In this document: in pieces, positions 27,669 to 36,570 of the stretch | How positions within the stretch are numbered: the first letter of the stretch is position 1 | Layout: the number at the start of each line of letters is the position of its first letter | Origin: Shewanella sp. HN-41 | GTDB lineage: Bacteria > Pseudomonadota > Gammaproteobacteria > Enterobacterales > Shewanellaceae | Direction: 5' to 3' | Length of the DNA stretch: 64,000 bases | Assembly: GCF_000217915.1 (NCBI RefSeq) | Contig: NZ_AFOZ01000014.1 | Span: forward strand, 496,001 to 560,000 | Made by a program: the position numbers and the translations under genes | The notes under the pieces: generated by a model | Seen by the model: the letters and a program-made list of their open reading frames with translations, nothing else | Database searches by the model: none | Told to the model about the DNA's origin: nothing

Positions 27669-27706
27669 AAAAAAAAAGACCACCTAGAGATAGACTATAA
27701 GTGGTC
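27669..27706 (-). terminator. Terminator of the Fur-box membrane-protein gene
   Basis: On the minus strand GACCAC (complement of 27701-27706) pairs with GTGGTC (complement of 27678-27683) and is followed by nine T. It lies 55 nt after the stop at 27761. Confidence 0.75.
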
Positions 27707-27760
27707 CGGAGAAAATGCTAACTCTTTGCAGGGAAGTAAGCATATTTTAAAACCGTAAAC

Positions 27761-28075
27761 TTAAAAGCGTTCTACCACCATGGTAATCAGGGCAAGTACG
27801 GTAAATAATGCGCTAGGCATGATATAGCGATGTAACTTAGGTAGGGCAATTAAACAGGCCGTAGAGACAAAACCGAATGCCGTTACTGTTGCATAGTTGC
27901 CACCATTAGACAGCGTGTCGAAAACTAACCAACTGAGCACACCTAAAGGCAAAATCAACAAACTTAATGACAAATTAGGTTTAAGTTTTGTACTACTGAC
28001 CTCGGCTGCGGCTTTCTGTGGTATGAGGAAAAAAACTGCAGATGCAACAATAAATGCACTAATAAACCAATACAT
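27761..28075 (-). CDS. Small iron-regulated membrane protein, unknown function
   Basis: A 104-residue protein with four likely membrane helices: about residues 2-18 (WFISAFIVASAVFFLIP), 36-55, 64-82 and 86-101. No motif known to me is present. The ATG at 28075 has an AGAGG site. An in-frame ATG at 28093 would start only 9 nt after the Fur palindrome and lacks a ribosome site. Its own promoter and Fur box suggest expression under iron limitation. It ends with a terminator and is a single-gene unit. Confidence 0.7.
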   Translation of the reverse strand: MYWFISAFIVASAVFFLIPQKAAAEVSSTKLKPNLSLSLLILPLGVLSWLVFDTLSNGGNYATVTAFGFVSTACLIALPKLHRYIMPSALFTVLALITMVVERF

Positions 28076-28101
28076 GTCACTTGCCTCTTTCATTTACCAA
28101 T

Positions 28102-28116
28102 TGATAATCATTATCA
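28102..28116 (-). promoter_or_regulatory. Fur box overlapping the promoter of the membrane-protein gene
   Basis: TGATAATCATTATCA is a perfect 7-1-7 Fur-type palindrome. On the minus strand a promoter TTGACT (28133-28138), 17-nt spacer and GATAAT (28110-28115) places the -10 box inside the palindrome, so Fur-Fe binding would block RNA polymerase. Confidence 0.85.
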
Positions 28117-28255
28117 TTTAAGTGTGTCCTGAAGTCAAGCTGAATAACATATAGCTTTTTAATAAATAGAGTTGTAGATCAGTCAATTGCTCTGTAAGCT
28201 AAATTTAGCTCTATAGGCCTATCTTTTTTCAGTGTGAACATCTGAGGAAATTAAA

Positions 28256-28816
28256 ATGAAAAGTATTATTGTTGGCTTAGCCGTACTCGCCTTAAGTGCT
28301 TGTAGCTCGCTTAAATCGGGCTGGGATTATGATCCTAGTGCTAATTTCAGCCAATATAAAACCTATGCTTGGGTGACTCAAAAAGCAGATTCGTCGGGAT
28401 ACCATCTAGATGGTTTGATGGATCAACGTGTAAGAGATGCTATCAATATGCAACTTGCCGCTAAGGGGATGAACTTAGTCGATGCAAAAGATGCCGATGT
28501 ATTAGTGAATTATCTGACCAAAGTGGATAAGAAGATTAATGTTGACACTTTTAATACTAACTTTGGCTATAGTCCTTATTACGGCCCAGGCTGGGGGTGG
28601 GGTGGCAATATGCATAGCCAAACAACAGTGCGAGAATATGAAGTTGGGACATTAATAGTTGATTTAATTGATAATAAAAATGCTAAGTTGATTTGGCGTG
28701 GTTCTGTTGCCGATACGATCCGCGATAAAAATACCCCAGAAGAAAGAGTAGAGATCATTAATGAGGCCGTGGGTAGTGTCATGATGAATTATCCTCCGAA
28801 GCCTGAGAATAAATAG
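28256..28816 (+). CDS. DUF4136 lipoprotein
   Basis: A 186-residue lipoprotein. The signal sequence ends at the lipobox LSAC (Cys16). The mature part opens with SGWDYDPSANFSQYKTYAWV, the DUF4136 pattern, and contains a glycine/tyrosine stretch near residues 105-118. A GAGG site precedes the ATG. Expected in the outer membrane. Followed by a strong terminator, so monocistronic. Role unknown. Confidence 0.9.
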   Translation: MKSIIVGLAVLALSACSSLKSGWDYDPSANFSQYKTYAWVTQKADSSGYHLDGLMDQRVRDAINMQLAAKGMNLVDAKDADVLVNYLTKVDKKINVDTFNTNFGYSPYYGPGWGWGGNMHSQTTVREYEVGTLIVDLIDNKNAKLIWRGSVADTIRDKNTPEERVEIINEAVGSVMMNYPPKPENK

Positions 28817-28845
28817 CACTTCCCTCCATTATGGCTAAAGATTAA

Positions 28846-28872
28846 GGGCGGCCAATAGGCCGTTCTTTTTTT
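28846..28872 (+). terminator. Terminator after the DUF4136 gene
   Basis: GGGCGGCC pairs with GGCCGTTC (with G-T pairs), AATA loop, then seven T. Confidence 0.85.
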
Positions 28873-29175
28873 GACTAGATTTTATCCATTCGACCCATAT
28901 TGATGCATTATCTGTATTTATTTGCAGTTTAGCTAAATTTTCATTAATTATACTTATTATAAAGTATATTTTTTATAATTTAGATAGTAGGCATTTGTTT
29001 TTAATTGCTTGTTTAGTATTCACTTTTTATTTTTTGCAAATTATTAAGTGCCTTACGCATTCACTTAGCAGTTTTTTTCATTATTTTTTCTAATGGTTTA
29101 TTTGAAATAATATCATTATCTAACCTCGTATTTATCAGGCAAAATCAGCGTCTTTTAATGTGAGCAGTAGTAGCA
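28873..29175. other. Very AT-rich gene-free stretch
   Basis: About 300 nt, strongly AT-rich with many T-runs and partly self-complementary TTATAAAGTATA-like segments near 28953-28985. No ORF. It probably holds the promoter of the downstream channel gene; H-NS-type silencing is possible but not shown. Confidence 0.5.
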
Positions 29176-29817
29176 ATGCAAGAAGCACAGTTTATCGGAT
29201 TGTTATGGTTGATAGGGATCCTTGCCGAGGCAATGACTGGGGCTTTAGCTGCGGGTCGTAAGCAGATGGACTTGTTTGGTGTGGTGATCATTGGTTGTGC
29301 GACCGCAATTGGCGGCGGTACATTAAGGGACATGTTATTAGGCAACTACCCCTTGATATGGGTGGAGAATGTCCACTACCTAATCGCTATTGCTTTTGCT
29401 TCTCTATTGACGGTGGCGATTGCACCAGTTATGCGTTATCTATCTAAGTTATTTTTAGCCATCGATGCCTTAGGTCTTGCTGTTTTTTCAATTGTCGGCG
29501 CGCAGAAAACCCTCATGCTTGGATTTAGTCCTACAATCGCTGTGGTGATGGGGCTAATCACAGGCGTGTTTGGTGGCGTGATCCGCGATATTCTATGCAA
29601 TCAAGTGCCGTTGATTTTTAAGAAGGAACTCTATGCTGTTATTTCACTGTTAACGGCAGGGTTGTATATCACCTTAGAAACCTATCAACTGACCGAATGG
29701 ATCAATCTAATAATTTGTTTAAGTCTAGGTTTCAGTTTGAGAATGTTGGCGTTACGTTACCATTGGTCAATGCCGACGTTTGATTATCAGGCCAATAGCG
29801 ACCAACATACGCATTAA
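29176..29817 (+). CDS. TRIC-type (UPF0126/YicG family) membrane channel
   Basis: A 213-residue protein with about seven membrane helices. It contains two copies of the UPF0126 motif: AIGGGTLRDMLLG (about residues 44-56) and GVFGGVIRDILCN (about 129-141). Bacterial relatives are trimeric cation channels; glycine transport has been suggested for one. Ribosome site is weak. Single gene between AT-rich DNA and a terminator. Confidence 0.88.
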   Translation: MQEAQFIGLLWLIGILAEAMTGALAAGRKQMDLFGVVIIGCATAIGGGTLRDMLLGNYPLIWVENVHYLIAIAFASLLTVAIAPVMRYLSKLFLAIDALGLAVFSIVGAQKTLMLGFSPTIAVVMGLITGVFGGVIRDILCNQVPLIFKKELYAVISLLTAGLYITLETYQLTEWINLIICLSLGFSLRMLALRYHWSMPTFDYQANSDQHTH

Positions 29818-29905
29818 ATAGCGCCTCGAATAGCGGAGATCAAACATTGGCATTGATAACCCGTTATCTATTCAAAGCTTATCTGTATGTTCTGAACGGT
29901 ATGAT

Positions 29906-29939
29906 AAAAATAGGGTAGTACTTCGCTGCCCTATTTTTT
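29906..29939. terminator. Bidirectional terminator between the channel gene and tpx
   Basis: AAAAATAGGGTAG pairs with CTGCCCTATTTTT around a short loop; T-runs on both strands between convergent genes. Confidence 0.88.
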
Positions 29940-29946
29940 ATGCGAA

Positions 29947-30540
29947 TTACTGAAGAGCTTGAATGGTTTTTAATGCTGCCAGTGCCGCATCGTAGTTTGG
30001 ATGTTCGGTAATATTGGGCACTAATTCTTGGTATTGCAATTTACCTTCGGCATCGATAATAAAAATAGCGCGGGCCAGTAAGCTATAATCTTGAATTAAT
30101 AGACCGTATTTTTCACCAAAGTCACGCCAGACAGAATCTGATAGCACTTTAATTTTGTCTACATTTTCAACTTTACAAAAACGCTTCTGTGCGAAGGGGA
30201 GATCGGTGCTAATTGTCAGCATTATTACATCATCTGAAAAATGGCTGACTTCACTATTAAAGCGTTTTGTCTGCAATGCGCATACACCGGTATCTAAGCT
30301 TGGCACCGCACTGATAAGCACTGTTTTACCTTTAAAGTCACTTAGGGTGACTGGCGTAAAGTGCTCGTCTACCACTTTAAACCCCGGCGCCATTTGGGTC
30401 AGTTTGGGTAATGTTCCCTCTAACGTGACGGTTTTTTCACCCATCAACACCTGTGTCTTTTCATTGGCACTGGCGTTGGGGCTGAGTAGCATTAAGCTAT
30501 AAAAACAGCCCGCGGCTAAAAATGAAATGTGCTTTTGCAT
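29947..30540 (-). CDS. tpx: Thiol peroxidase Tpx with a signal peptide
   Basis: A 197-residue peroxiredoxin. A signal peptide (LMLLSPNASA-N, about residue 25) precedes the Tpx domain. The peroxidatic Cys is in PSLDTGVCALQT and the resolving Cys in DLPFAQKRFCKVE. It reduces hydrogen and alkyl peroxides. The ATG at 30540 has AAGGAGAT; the frame's earlier start lacks one and would hide the signal peptide. Export to the periplasm is predicted, whereas most Tpx proteins have no cleavable signal. Confidence 0.92.
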   Translation of the reverse strand: MQKHISFLAAGCFYSLMLLSPNASANEKTQVLMGEKTVTLEGTLPKLTQMAPGFKVVDEHFTPVTLSDFKGKTVLISAVPSLDTGVCALQTKRFNSEVSHFSDDVIMLTISTDLPFAQKRFCKVENVDKIKVLSDSVWRDFGEKYGLLIQDYSLLARAIFIIDAEGKLQYQELVPNITEHPNYDAALAALKTIQALQ

Positions 30541-30620
30541 TTTATCTCCTTGCACAAGAATATCCCTGTGCGCATTTAACAATTAACCACTAAGGTACGC
30601 TAAAATATCTTTTAGAACCA

Positions 30621-30650
30621 TAAAAAATGGCCAGTATTAACTGGCCATTT
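30621..30650 (-). terminator. Terminator after the mscS gene
   Basis: AAATGGCCAGT/ACTGGCCATTT perfect 11-bp stem with ATTA loop. On the minus strand it is followed by TTT and lies 15 nt after the mscS stop. Confidence 0.88.
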
Positions 30651-30664
30651 GCTTTAAACGTACG

Positions 30665-31492
30665 TTATTTGCTCTCTGGTAATTGCTTTACATGGATATC
30701 CATTTGTGGAAATGGAATTTCAATATTTGCAGCATCGAGCGCATTCTTAATTTGTTCAAGGATCTCAAAACGAGCTATCCAATAGTCGGCGGTTTTTACC
30801 CAAGGACGAACAACAAAGTTGATGGAAGAATTCGCTAACTCAGATAGACCCACAGTGTAGGATGGGTCTTTTAGAACATATTGGTTATTATCTAAGATAT
30901 CGGTTAATACTTTTTTGGTTAATGCTATATCTGCAGAATATGAAACTCCAATCACAAGATCGATACGACGGTTCTCAGAGGCTGAGTAGTTAGTGATAGT
31001 GCCATTCATGATCGCAGAGTTTGGTGCAACTATGACTTTGTTATCAGGTGTACGCAGCTTAGTGGAGAAAATGGTAATTTCATCAACTGTTCCTGCAATA
31101 CCTGCAGCCTCAATGTAATCACCCACGCGACAGGGGCGGAATAACACCATTAATACGCCAGAGGCGAAGTTAGACAGCGAACCTTGTAGCGCTAAGCCTA
31201 CGGCTAAACCAGCGGCACCGAGAACGGCAACCAATGATGCAGTTTGTACCCCAATTTGTCCTAGAGTAGCAATCACTGTGAACACAAACACTACGGCCCA
31301 TGTTAGATTCGCAACAAAGGATACGACTGTTGGATCTATTTTGCGGCTATTAAGTAATTTGCGGACTAACTTCTGTGCGACGCCAGAAAAGTATTTACCA
31401 ACAAAGAAAATGATAATGGCAAATAAGATCTTTAAGCCATAGGTCATGACAAGATCCGGTGCTTGCTTTAATAAACCCTCTAGGTTTTCCAT
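30665..31492 (-). CDS. mscS: Small-conductance mechanosensitive channel MscS
   Basis: A 275-residue channel with three membrane helices. The pore helix is GAAGLAVGLALQGSLSNFASG (cited in part: AVGLALQGSLSNF, about residues 100-112), then the beta-domain with FRPCRVGDYIE. Length matches E. coli MscS (286). It releases solutes on hypo-osmotic shock. The ompA-like gene lies 32 nt upstream on the same strand, so the two are probably cotranscribed. Confidence 0.93.
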   Translation of the reverse strand: MENLEGLLKQAPDLVMTYGLKILFAIIIFFVGKYFSGVAQKLVRKLLNSRKIDPTVVSFVANLTWAVVFVFTVIATLGQIGVQTASLVAVLGAAGLAVGLALQGSLSNFASGVLMVLFRPCRVGDYIEAAGIAGTVDEITIFSTKLRTPDNKVIVAPNSAIMNGTITNYSASENRRIDLVIGVSYSADIALTKKVLTDILDNNQYVLKDPSYTVGLSELANSSINFVVRPWVKTADYWIARFEILEQIKNALDAANIEIPFPQMDIHVKQLPESK

Positions 31493-31524
31493 TGAATAAC
31501 TCCCTAAAAATACGCTAACAAAAA

Positions 31525-32115
31525 CTACTTATTATTGACGATAAACTGTACTCGTCGATTTAATCTGCGCCCTTCGCTGGAACGATTATCAGCGACGGGT
31601 TCAGATATGCCTTTACCTATCACGGTAAATCGATTTGGATCGAAACCATAATCTTCGACCAAAATACGTTTTACATTTTGAGCTCGCTGTAATGACAGCT
31701 GATAATTAAACTCGGGTGTTCCGACAATATCTGTGTGACCAACTATGGTTAATCTAATGTCATTCGCTTCTAAAAATGCTTTAACTAAGGCTAAAGTTTT
31801 CCATTGGGATATGTCAACCTCAGCAATGGCAAACTCAAAGTATACTATTGCCGTCATAATATTATGACAATCAACACCGGAATAGGTGCTTGGATTGTTG
31901 ATATCACATTGAATATTTTCGGCCTTGGTTTCTATTTCATAAACACAGCCATTGGCCATGACTAAAGTATTTGTGGGGGTGTTTGGACAAGCATCTTTAA
32001 TGTCCGGCACTCCATCATGATCTGTATCCTGCCATGCATACACCCGTGGTGTTAGGGACAAACCTAATATCAAAAGCATAAACTTAATGCATTGTGTTGG
32101 GGATATATTCACCAC
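31525..32115 (-). CDS. OmpA-family protein with a calcium-binding TSP3 repeat
   Basis: A 196-residue envelope protein. Signal peptide (LGLSLTPRVYA-W, about residue 27), then one thrombospondin-type-3 repeat DTDHDGVPDIKDACPNTP, then the C-terminal OmpA peptidoglycan-binding domain (VGHTDIVGT, LSLQRAQNVKRIL, RRLNRRV). It lacks a beta-barrel, so it is probably periplasmic or lipid-independent and tied to the cell wall. Start is GTG at 32115 after AAGGTGA. Confidence 0.88.
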   Translation of the reverse strand: MVNISPTQCIKFMLLILGLSLTPRVYAWQDTDHDGVPDIKDACPNTPTNTLVMANGCVYEIETKAENIQCDINNPSTYSGVDCHNIMTAIVYFEFAIAEVDISQWKTLALVKAFLEANDIRLTIVGHTDIVGTPEFNYQLSLQRAQNVKRILVEDYGFDPNRFTVIGKGISEPVADNRSSEGRRLNRRVQFIVNNK

Positions 32116-32363
32116 AAATCACCTTAGGTATGGAAAAGCGTTAGTTAAAACCACTAGGAAATTTACATTATTGCAGCATGAGATCCTTAGTGGCATAGTC
32201 TATCGTTTTACGAGCGCTACGCCAAGTTTAACGCAAATATGGCATATTAGTTTTATCGGCAAGTATCTTGGCAAACTATACAAAATATCTCTTTGGCGCT
32301 AGAGTCGCAGTAGTACACAAGTCTAAGCCCTCAGGGGATCCCGTGGAAGAAGTCGAGGATAAG

Positions 32364-33377
32364 ATGATAGATTTACGCAGTGATACTGTTACTCAGCCAA
32401 CAGCAGCGATGCGATTAGCCATGTCTAGAGCCGAAGTTGGTGATGATGTGTATGGCGATGACCCTACGGTAAACAGTTTGCAGGATATGGCCGCCGATAT
32501 GTTTGGGTTTGAGAGTGCCCTTTTTACCGCCTCGGGGACTCAGGCAAATTTACTCGCCCTGATGGCTCATTGTGAACGCGGTGATGAATATTTGTGTGGA
32601 CAACAGGCCCATAATTATAAATTTGAGGGGGGCGGTGCTGCTGTTTTAGGGAGTATTCAGCCACAGCCATTGATGAATCAATTGGATGGCACTATCGCTT
32701 TAGCAGATATCGAGGCCGCGATAAAACCCGATGATATTCACTTCGCTCGCACACGTTTACTGAGTCTTGAAAACACTATCGGTGGCAAAGTGTTACCACA
32801 AACATACCTTGCCAATGCTCAGGCTTTGGCTTTTCATCGGGGATTAAAAATTCATTTAGATGGTGCTAGGGTCGCGAATGCTGCCGTTGCGCAAAATCTC
32901 ACCATCGGCGATATCACGGCACATTTTGACTCAGTTTCTATTTGCCTGTCTAAGGGGCTCTGTGCGCCCGTTGGTTCGTTACTCTTAGGGGATGAGCGGT
33001 TAATCAAAAAAGCCATTCGTTGGCGTAAAATGCTCGGTGGCGGAATGCGTCAAGCGGGGATCTTGGCTGCTGCAGGTAAACTGGCGTTAACTGAGCAGGT
33101 AGAAAGATTAAGTGAAGACCATGATAATGCGGCTTATTTTGCGCGGCAACTGGCCGAGTTCAGCGAGTTTGACGTCGATTTAGCCACAGTACAGACCAAT
33201 ATGTTATTTGCAACCCTTGCTTCCCACGTCGATGCCGAGTCACTGGCAAAACGATGCCGTTCAGAAGGTATTCTCATTAGCCCTGGAAGAACACTGCGCC
33301 TAGTGACCCATAAGGATGTGAGCCGCCAAGATATTGATAAAGTGCTGCGGGTATTTAAACTCCATCTACAGGCTTAA
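32364..33377 (+). CDS. ltaE: Low-specificity L-threonine aldolase
   Basis: A 337-residue PLP enzyme splitting threonine or allo-threonine into glycine and acetaldehyde. It begins MIDLRSDTVTQPT, the family start, after a GAGGAT site; the frame is open further upstream without a good start. GDDVYGDDPTV and the PLP lysine in CLSKGLCAPVGS are intact. Length matches E. coli LtaE. Single gene with a hairpin 13 nt after its stop. Confidence 0.95.
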   Translation: MIDLRSDTVTQPTAAMRLAMSRAEVGDDVYGDDPTVNSLQDMAADMFGFESALFTASGTQANLLALMAHCERGDEYLCGQQAHNYKFEGGGAAVLGSIQPQPLMNQLDGTIALADIEAAIKPDDIHFARTRLLSLENTIGGKVLPQTYLANAQALAFHRGLKIHLDGARVANAAVAQNLTIGDITAHFDSVSICLSKGLCAPVGSLLLGDERLIKKAIRWRKMLGGGMRQAGILAAAGKLALTEQVERLSEDHDNAAYFARQLAEFSEFDVDLATVQTNMLFATLASHVDAESLAKRCRSEGILISPGRTLRLVTHKDVSRQDIDKVLRVFKLHLQA

Positions 33378-33389
33378 GCACTCATAGGG

Positions 33390-33416
33390 AATACCCAAGC
33401 TCTATCTTGGGTATTT
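33390..33416 (+). terminator. Hairpin after ltaE built from the repeat-like ATACCCAAG sequence
   Basis: AATACCCAAG pairs with CTTGGGTATT around CTCTAT (10-bp stem), followed by TTCATT. The arm sequence equals the outer end of the repeat at 19221-19485. Confidence 0.7.
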
Positions 33417-33545
33417 TCATTGTAACAAATACTAAACTGAGCATTATTTAAGCTGATGATGAGAATTAATATGTGGACCTAGGCGAATTTTTTATGCCTA
33501 TCTATACTAAAAACAATAATATCAATTCATTGAGGCAAATCTAGG

Positions 33546-35015
33546 TTGAAACCTAATAACAATATTAATAAAGGGGTCGATTACTGGACAAATCGGATCA
33601 GTGAGTTAGAAATGCCTGCACTGTGTTCGACGGTAAAATCGTTAGAGAAACTTGCTAAGGATGATGTCTCTTCTCTCGCGCTACTAGGGCGGAGTGTGAT
33701 GCATGATAATGCCTTAACATCCCGCATTTTGCGCGTTGCAAACAGCGCTATATACCATAAAGGAAGCACGCAAATATCCACAGTAAGTCGAGCCGCCATT
33801 GTGCTGGGGTTTGATGCTGTGCGAAATATTTGTATTACCGCCAAGTTGCTCTCCAGCCTGTTGGAAAGTAAGAATCTTGCTCCCTCAGTGTACCAAAGAT
33901 TGATTAAGCTTATGGCAAAGGCATTCCAAGCGGCCATGTTAGCGAGAATGATGCTGAGTGATTATGATGAAGAATTGCAGGAAGAGGCCTTTATTGCTTC
34001 TTTACTTTATCACATAGGTGAAAGTGCATTTTGGAGTGTTGGTGGTGAATTTACCGAAGAATTAGACCAAAAATTGAAAGAGTGTGAAACGCCAACGGAA
34101 GAACGAAGCATGATCCGTGAAAATCTTGGCACTTCTTTTTCACAATTAACCCAGAGTATTGCCCGTCATTGGGGGCTTGGGGATTTATTGATCCAAGCGG
34201 TTAATTACCCCGATGATCGACGTCCAGAGATCCGCTCCATATTTCTAGCAGACAAGCTTTGCGATATTTTATCCCAGCCCGTGATCGATAATGTGGAGCT
34301 TGAAAAGCGCATAACTCAAGCGGTCAATTTTACTGGCCTAGAGGAAGGGGAGTTTAAGAACCGTATGCAGCGCTGTGCTAACGCGACGCACAAGCTGGCA
34401 GAGGTCTATGGGGCTAAGGTGTTGCTGGAATATTTGCCCGATCCTAAACGTATTCTCACCGTTGAACCTGAGCCGATCCCATTGGAGATGCCGGTTTATC
34501 AAGCTAATTTAAATATTCAACTTGCAAAGCTGCGAGAATTAACAGGATATGCCATCAACAAGGCAGATTTTAACTTGATAATGCAGACTGTCCTCGAGGG
34601 CATTTTAGAAGGGGTTGGGGTTGATCGTTGTGGTGTGTTGTTATTATCACCGAGTCGTAAACAGCTCCAGCCACGGGTGATGCTTGGTTCGGATGCCGAG
34701 GAGATGAAACGGGAGTTTATTATTGATTTAAGTGATAAAAAAGGACTCTTTCGTCAGGCGATGGAGCATAAAGACCCCCTCTGGATTGATGATCCCACCT
34801 CAAAAAAATGGCGGGAACAATGCCAAGAATTACTTTCTCAGCATGTCTCTCGAAGGGGATTCCTGCTGGCACCATTACTAGTCGATAATAAAGTCATTGG
34901 GTTTTATTACGCCGATAGGGGGCCTTCGGAAAGAGATTTTGAAGAGTCTGATTTTCAAAGTTTTATCCACTTTTCCCAATTGGCGAATGTGTGTTTTACC
35001 GTGTCATTAAAGTAA
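33546..35015 (+). CDS. HDOD-GAF domain signalling protein
   Basis: A 489-residue soluble protein. The HDOD domain spans about residues 15-215 (SRILRVANSAIYHKG, then FIASLLYHIGESAF). A GAF-like domain covers about 345-485 (VDRCGVLLLSP, FLLAPLLVDNKVIGFYYADRG). No enzymatic output domain follows. Such proteins act as adaptors in c-di-GMP or stress signalling. The start is a TTG at 33546 with GAGG upstream; the nearest ATG is 22 codons in, inside the conserved start of HDOD. Monocistronic. Confidence 0.85.
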   Translation: MKPNNNINKGVDYWTNRISELEMPALCSTVKSLEKLAKDDVSSLALLGRSVMHDNALTSRILRVANSAIYHKGSTQISTVSRAAIVLGFDAVRNICITAKLLSSLLESKNLAPSVYQRLIKLMAKAFQAAMLARMMLSDYDEELQEEAFIASLLYHIGESAFWSVGGEFTEELDQKLKECETPTEERSMIRENLGTSFSQLTQSIARHWGLGDLLIQAVNYPDDRRPEIRSIFLADKLCDILSQPVIDNVELEKRITQAVNFTGLEEGEFKNRMQRCANATHKLAEVYGAKVLLEYLPDPKRILTVEPEPIPLEMPVYQANLNIQLAKLRELTGYAINKADFNLIMQTVLEGILEGVGVDRCGVLLLSPSRKQLQPRVMLGSDAEEMKREFIIDLSDKKGLFRQAMEHKDPLWIDDPTSKKWREQCQELLSQHVSRRGFLLAPLLVDNKVIGFYYADRGPSERDFEESDFQSFIHFSQLANVCFTVSLK

Positions 35016-35031
35016 TGGTTCCATAGGCGAT

Positions 35032-35565
35032 TTATTGCTTAGGGGCATTTTTAATTTCTGTGGTGATCTGTTTTGCCAGTGCGTTAGGGATGGGAAAACT
35101 TAAATGGTATTGGGCAATTTTCCATACACCGTCAGTCTTAATTAAGGTGCCAGTTCCTCGGCTAATGCCATAGGCTGGACTATTGAGCAGCTCATCGAAG
35201 AGGATAATATTATCGTGTTGGATCAAATGCCGCTCGACTAAATCGTAACGCCAGCCTTTAGTTGGACGAGAATAACCTTCAAATTCCACCATACCCCAAC
35301 GTTCACTCGCATCGGTACCAATAAAAATGCCGTCCTGTCGATACAGGGCAAAATACTTATCCCAATCAGCACTGCTGGAATATTGATTTAATTTATCAAG
35401 TAGTTGAGCCGCAGCTTGTTCATCGACTGTCAGCACTTTTATGGCTTGTTTTTCGCTGGCTTTTGCGTTTTGTGCACTAAATATCAGGGCCGCTATCACA
35501 AATAATGTGGCACTGAACCAAGTTATAGATAGGGCTCGGCGGTTAGTGCTTCTCACTGTCGGCAT
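35032..35565 (-). CDS. Secreted NTF2/SnoaL-like (DUF4440-type) protein
   Basis: A 177-residue protein with an N-terminal hydrophobic segment (ATLFVIAALIFSAQNAKA-S, about residues 19-36) that is a signal peptide or anchor. The rest is an NTF2-like cone fold: DKLNQYSSSADWDKYFALYRQDG near the start and GTGTLIKTDGVWKIAQYHLSFP near the end. No catalytic residues are clear. It is convergent with the HDOD gene, 16 nt away. Likely periplasmic; function unknown. Confidence 0.75.
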   Translation of the reverse strand: MPTVRSTNRRALSITWFSATLFVIAALIFSAQNAKASEKQAIKVLTVDEQAAAQLLDKLNQYSSSADWDKYFALYRQDGIFIGTDASERWGMVEFEGYSRPTKGWRYDLVERHLIQHDNIILFDELLNSPAYGISRGTGTLIKTDGVWKIAQYHLSFPIPNALAKQITTEIKNAPKQ

Positions 35566-35620
35566 TGGGTATTCCTTGTTTGATCTCTACTTGTTTGGAG
35601 TGGATTGCGTGTTCATCGCA

Positions 35621-36445
35621 TTAGTACCAGTTTATCGGATCGAGTTGATAGAAGTGACTTAATTCTCGATAAAGCGCGGGATATTGTTGGTATAGCGCCT
35701 CAGGCTTTTCAAAAAAGACTTCGGTCACGACCGCAAAAAACTCGGCAGGGTTGGTGGCACCGTAGTAACTAAAGAGTGAAGGGGAGCCGAGTGACACGGC
35801 TTTTTCTAACTCGGCAAAGGCGTGACTAAACACGCTTGACCAAGTGCGATAATCCTCTCGGTGTTGCAAAATGGGTGCCCCATTAGCATGTCCATCCTCT
35901 TGATCTAATTGGTGGGCAAATTCGTGGATCACGACATTATTACCATCGTGGGGATCGGCGGCGCCTTCTAAGGTGTTCCTCCATGAGAGAACGACTTTCC
36001 CCTGTTCCCATGACTCTCCCGCGAGCACATTACGACGTTCCCACACAACGCCTGAGGCGTCTTGGCTTTGGTTATTCACAATAAAAGCGTCCGGATAAAC
36101 CAAAATTTGCCTCAATTTAGGGTAAAAATCTGTCTTTCTATTCAATAGCAACAGGCAGGCTTGGGCGGCAATAGTGACTCGAATTTCATCGGTAATGGTT
36201 AAACCATTGCAACCAACGAAGTCTTTTTCATCGATGAAGACTTGAATATGCCGTTTAAGTTGAAGCTGAAGATCCGTAGGCAATGCATAGAAATAGGGCA
36301 GCCTTTGTTTAAGAATAGAACGCCATGCTTTGGGGAAAGGTTTTGCCTTGATGCGGCGTCGGCGCAAGGTTTTACGCCAACGACTCGAACTTAACCAAGC
36401 GATAGCGCCAATGCCTAGGATCAATGTGAGTAAGATAGCGAGCAT
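35621..36445 (-). CDS. mtfA: M90-family zinc peptidase MtfA
   Basis: A 274-residue MtfA protein. The zinc motif HEFAH (VVIHEFAHQLDQEDG) and a downstream Glu are present, as in E. coli MtfA, which binds the Mlc repressor and affects glucose uptake. A hydrophobic N-terminal segment (LLAILLTLILGIGAIAWL, about residues 2-19) could anchor it to the membrane. The ATG at 36445 follows AGGAACC. Upstream partner genes are not linked in an evident operon. Confidence 0.9.
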   Translation of the reverse strand: MLAILLTLILGIGAIAWLSSSRWRKTLRRRRIKAKPFPKAWRSILKQRLPYFYALPTDLQLQLKRHIQVFIDEKDFVGCNGLTITDEIRVTIAAQACLLLLNRKTDFYPKLRQILVYPDAFIVNNQSQDASGVVWERRNVLAGESWEQGKVVLSWRNTLEGAADPHDGNNVVIHEFAHQLDQEDGHANGAPILQHREDYRTWSSVFSHAFAELEKAVSLGSPSLFSYYGATNPAEFFAVVTEVFFEKPEALYQQYPALYRELSHFYQLDPINWY

Positions 36446-36570
36446 AGGGTTCCTTCGCGCTATGTGTCTTCGATATATTAGCTAATGGGGATAGATCGGG
36501 GGGAAGTCAATCCTTGGGTTAAAAAGAAAGTCATTGACTCAGTACTTGATAGGCGTGTTGGACTTAACTA

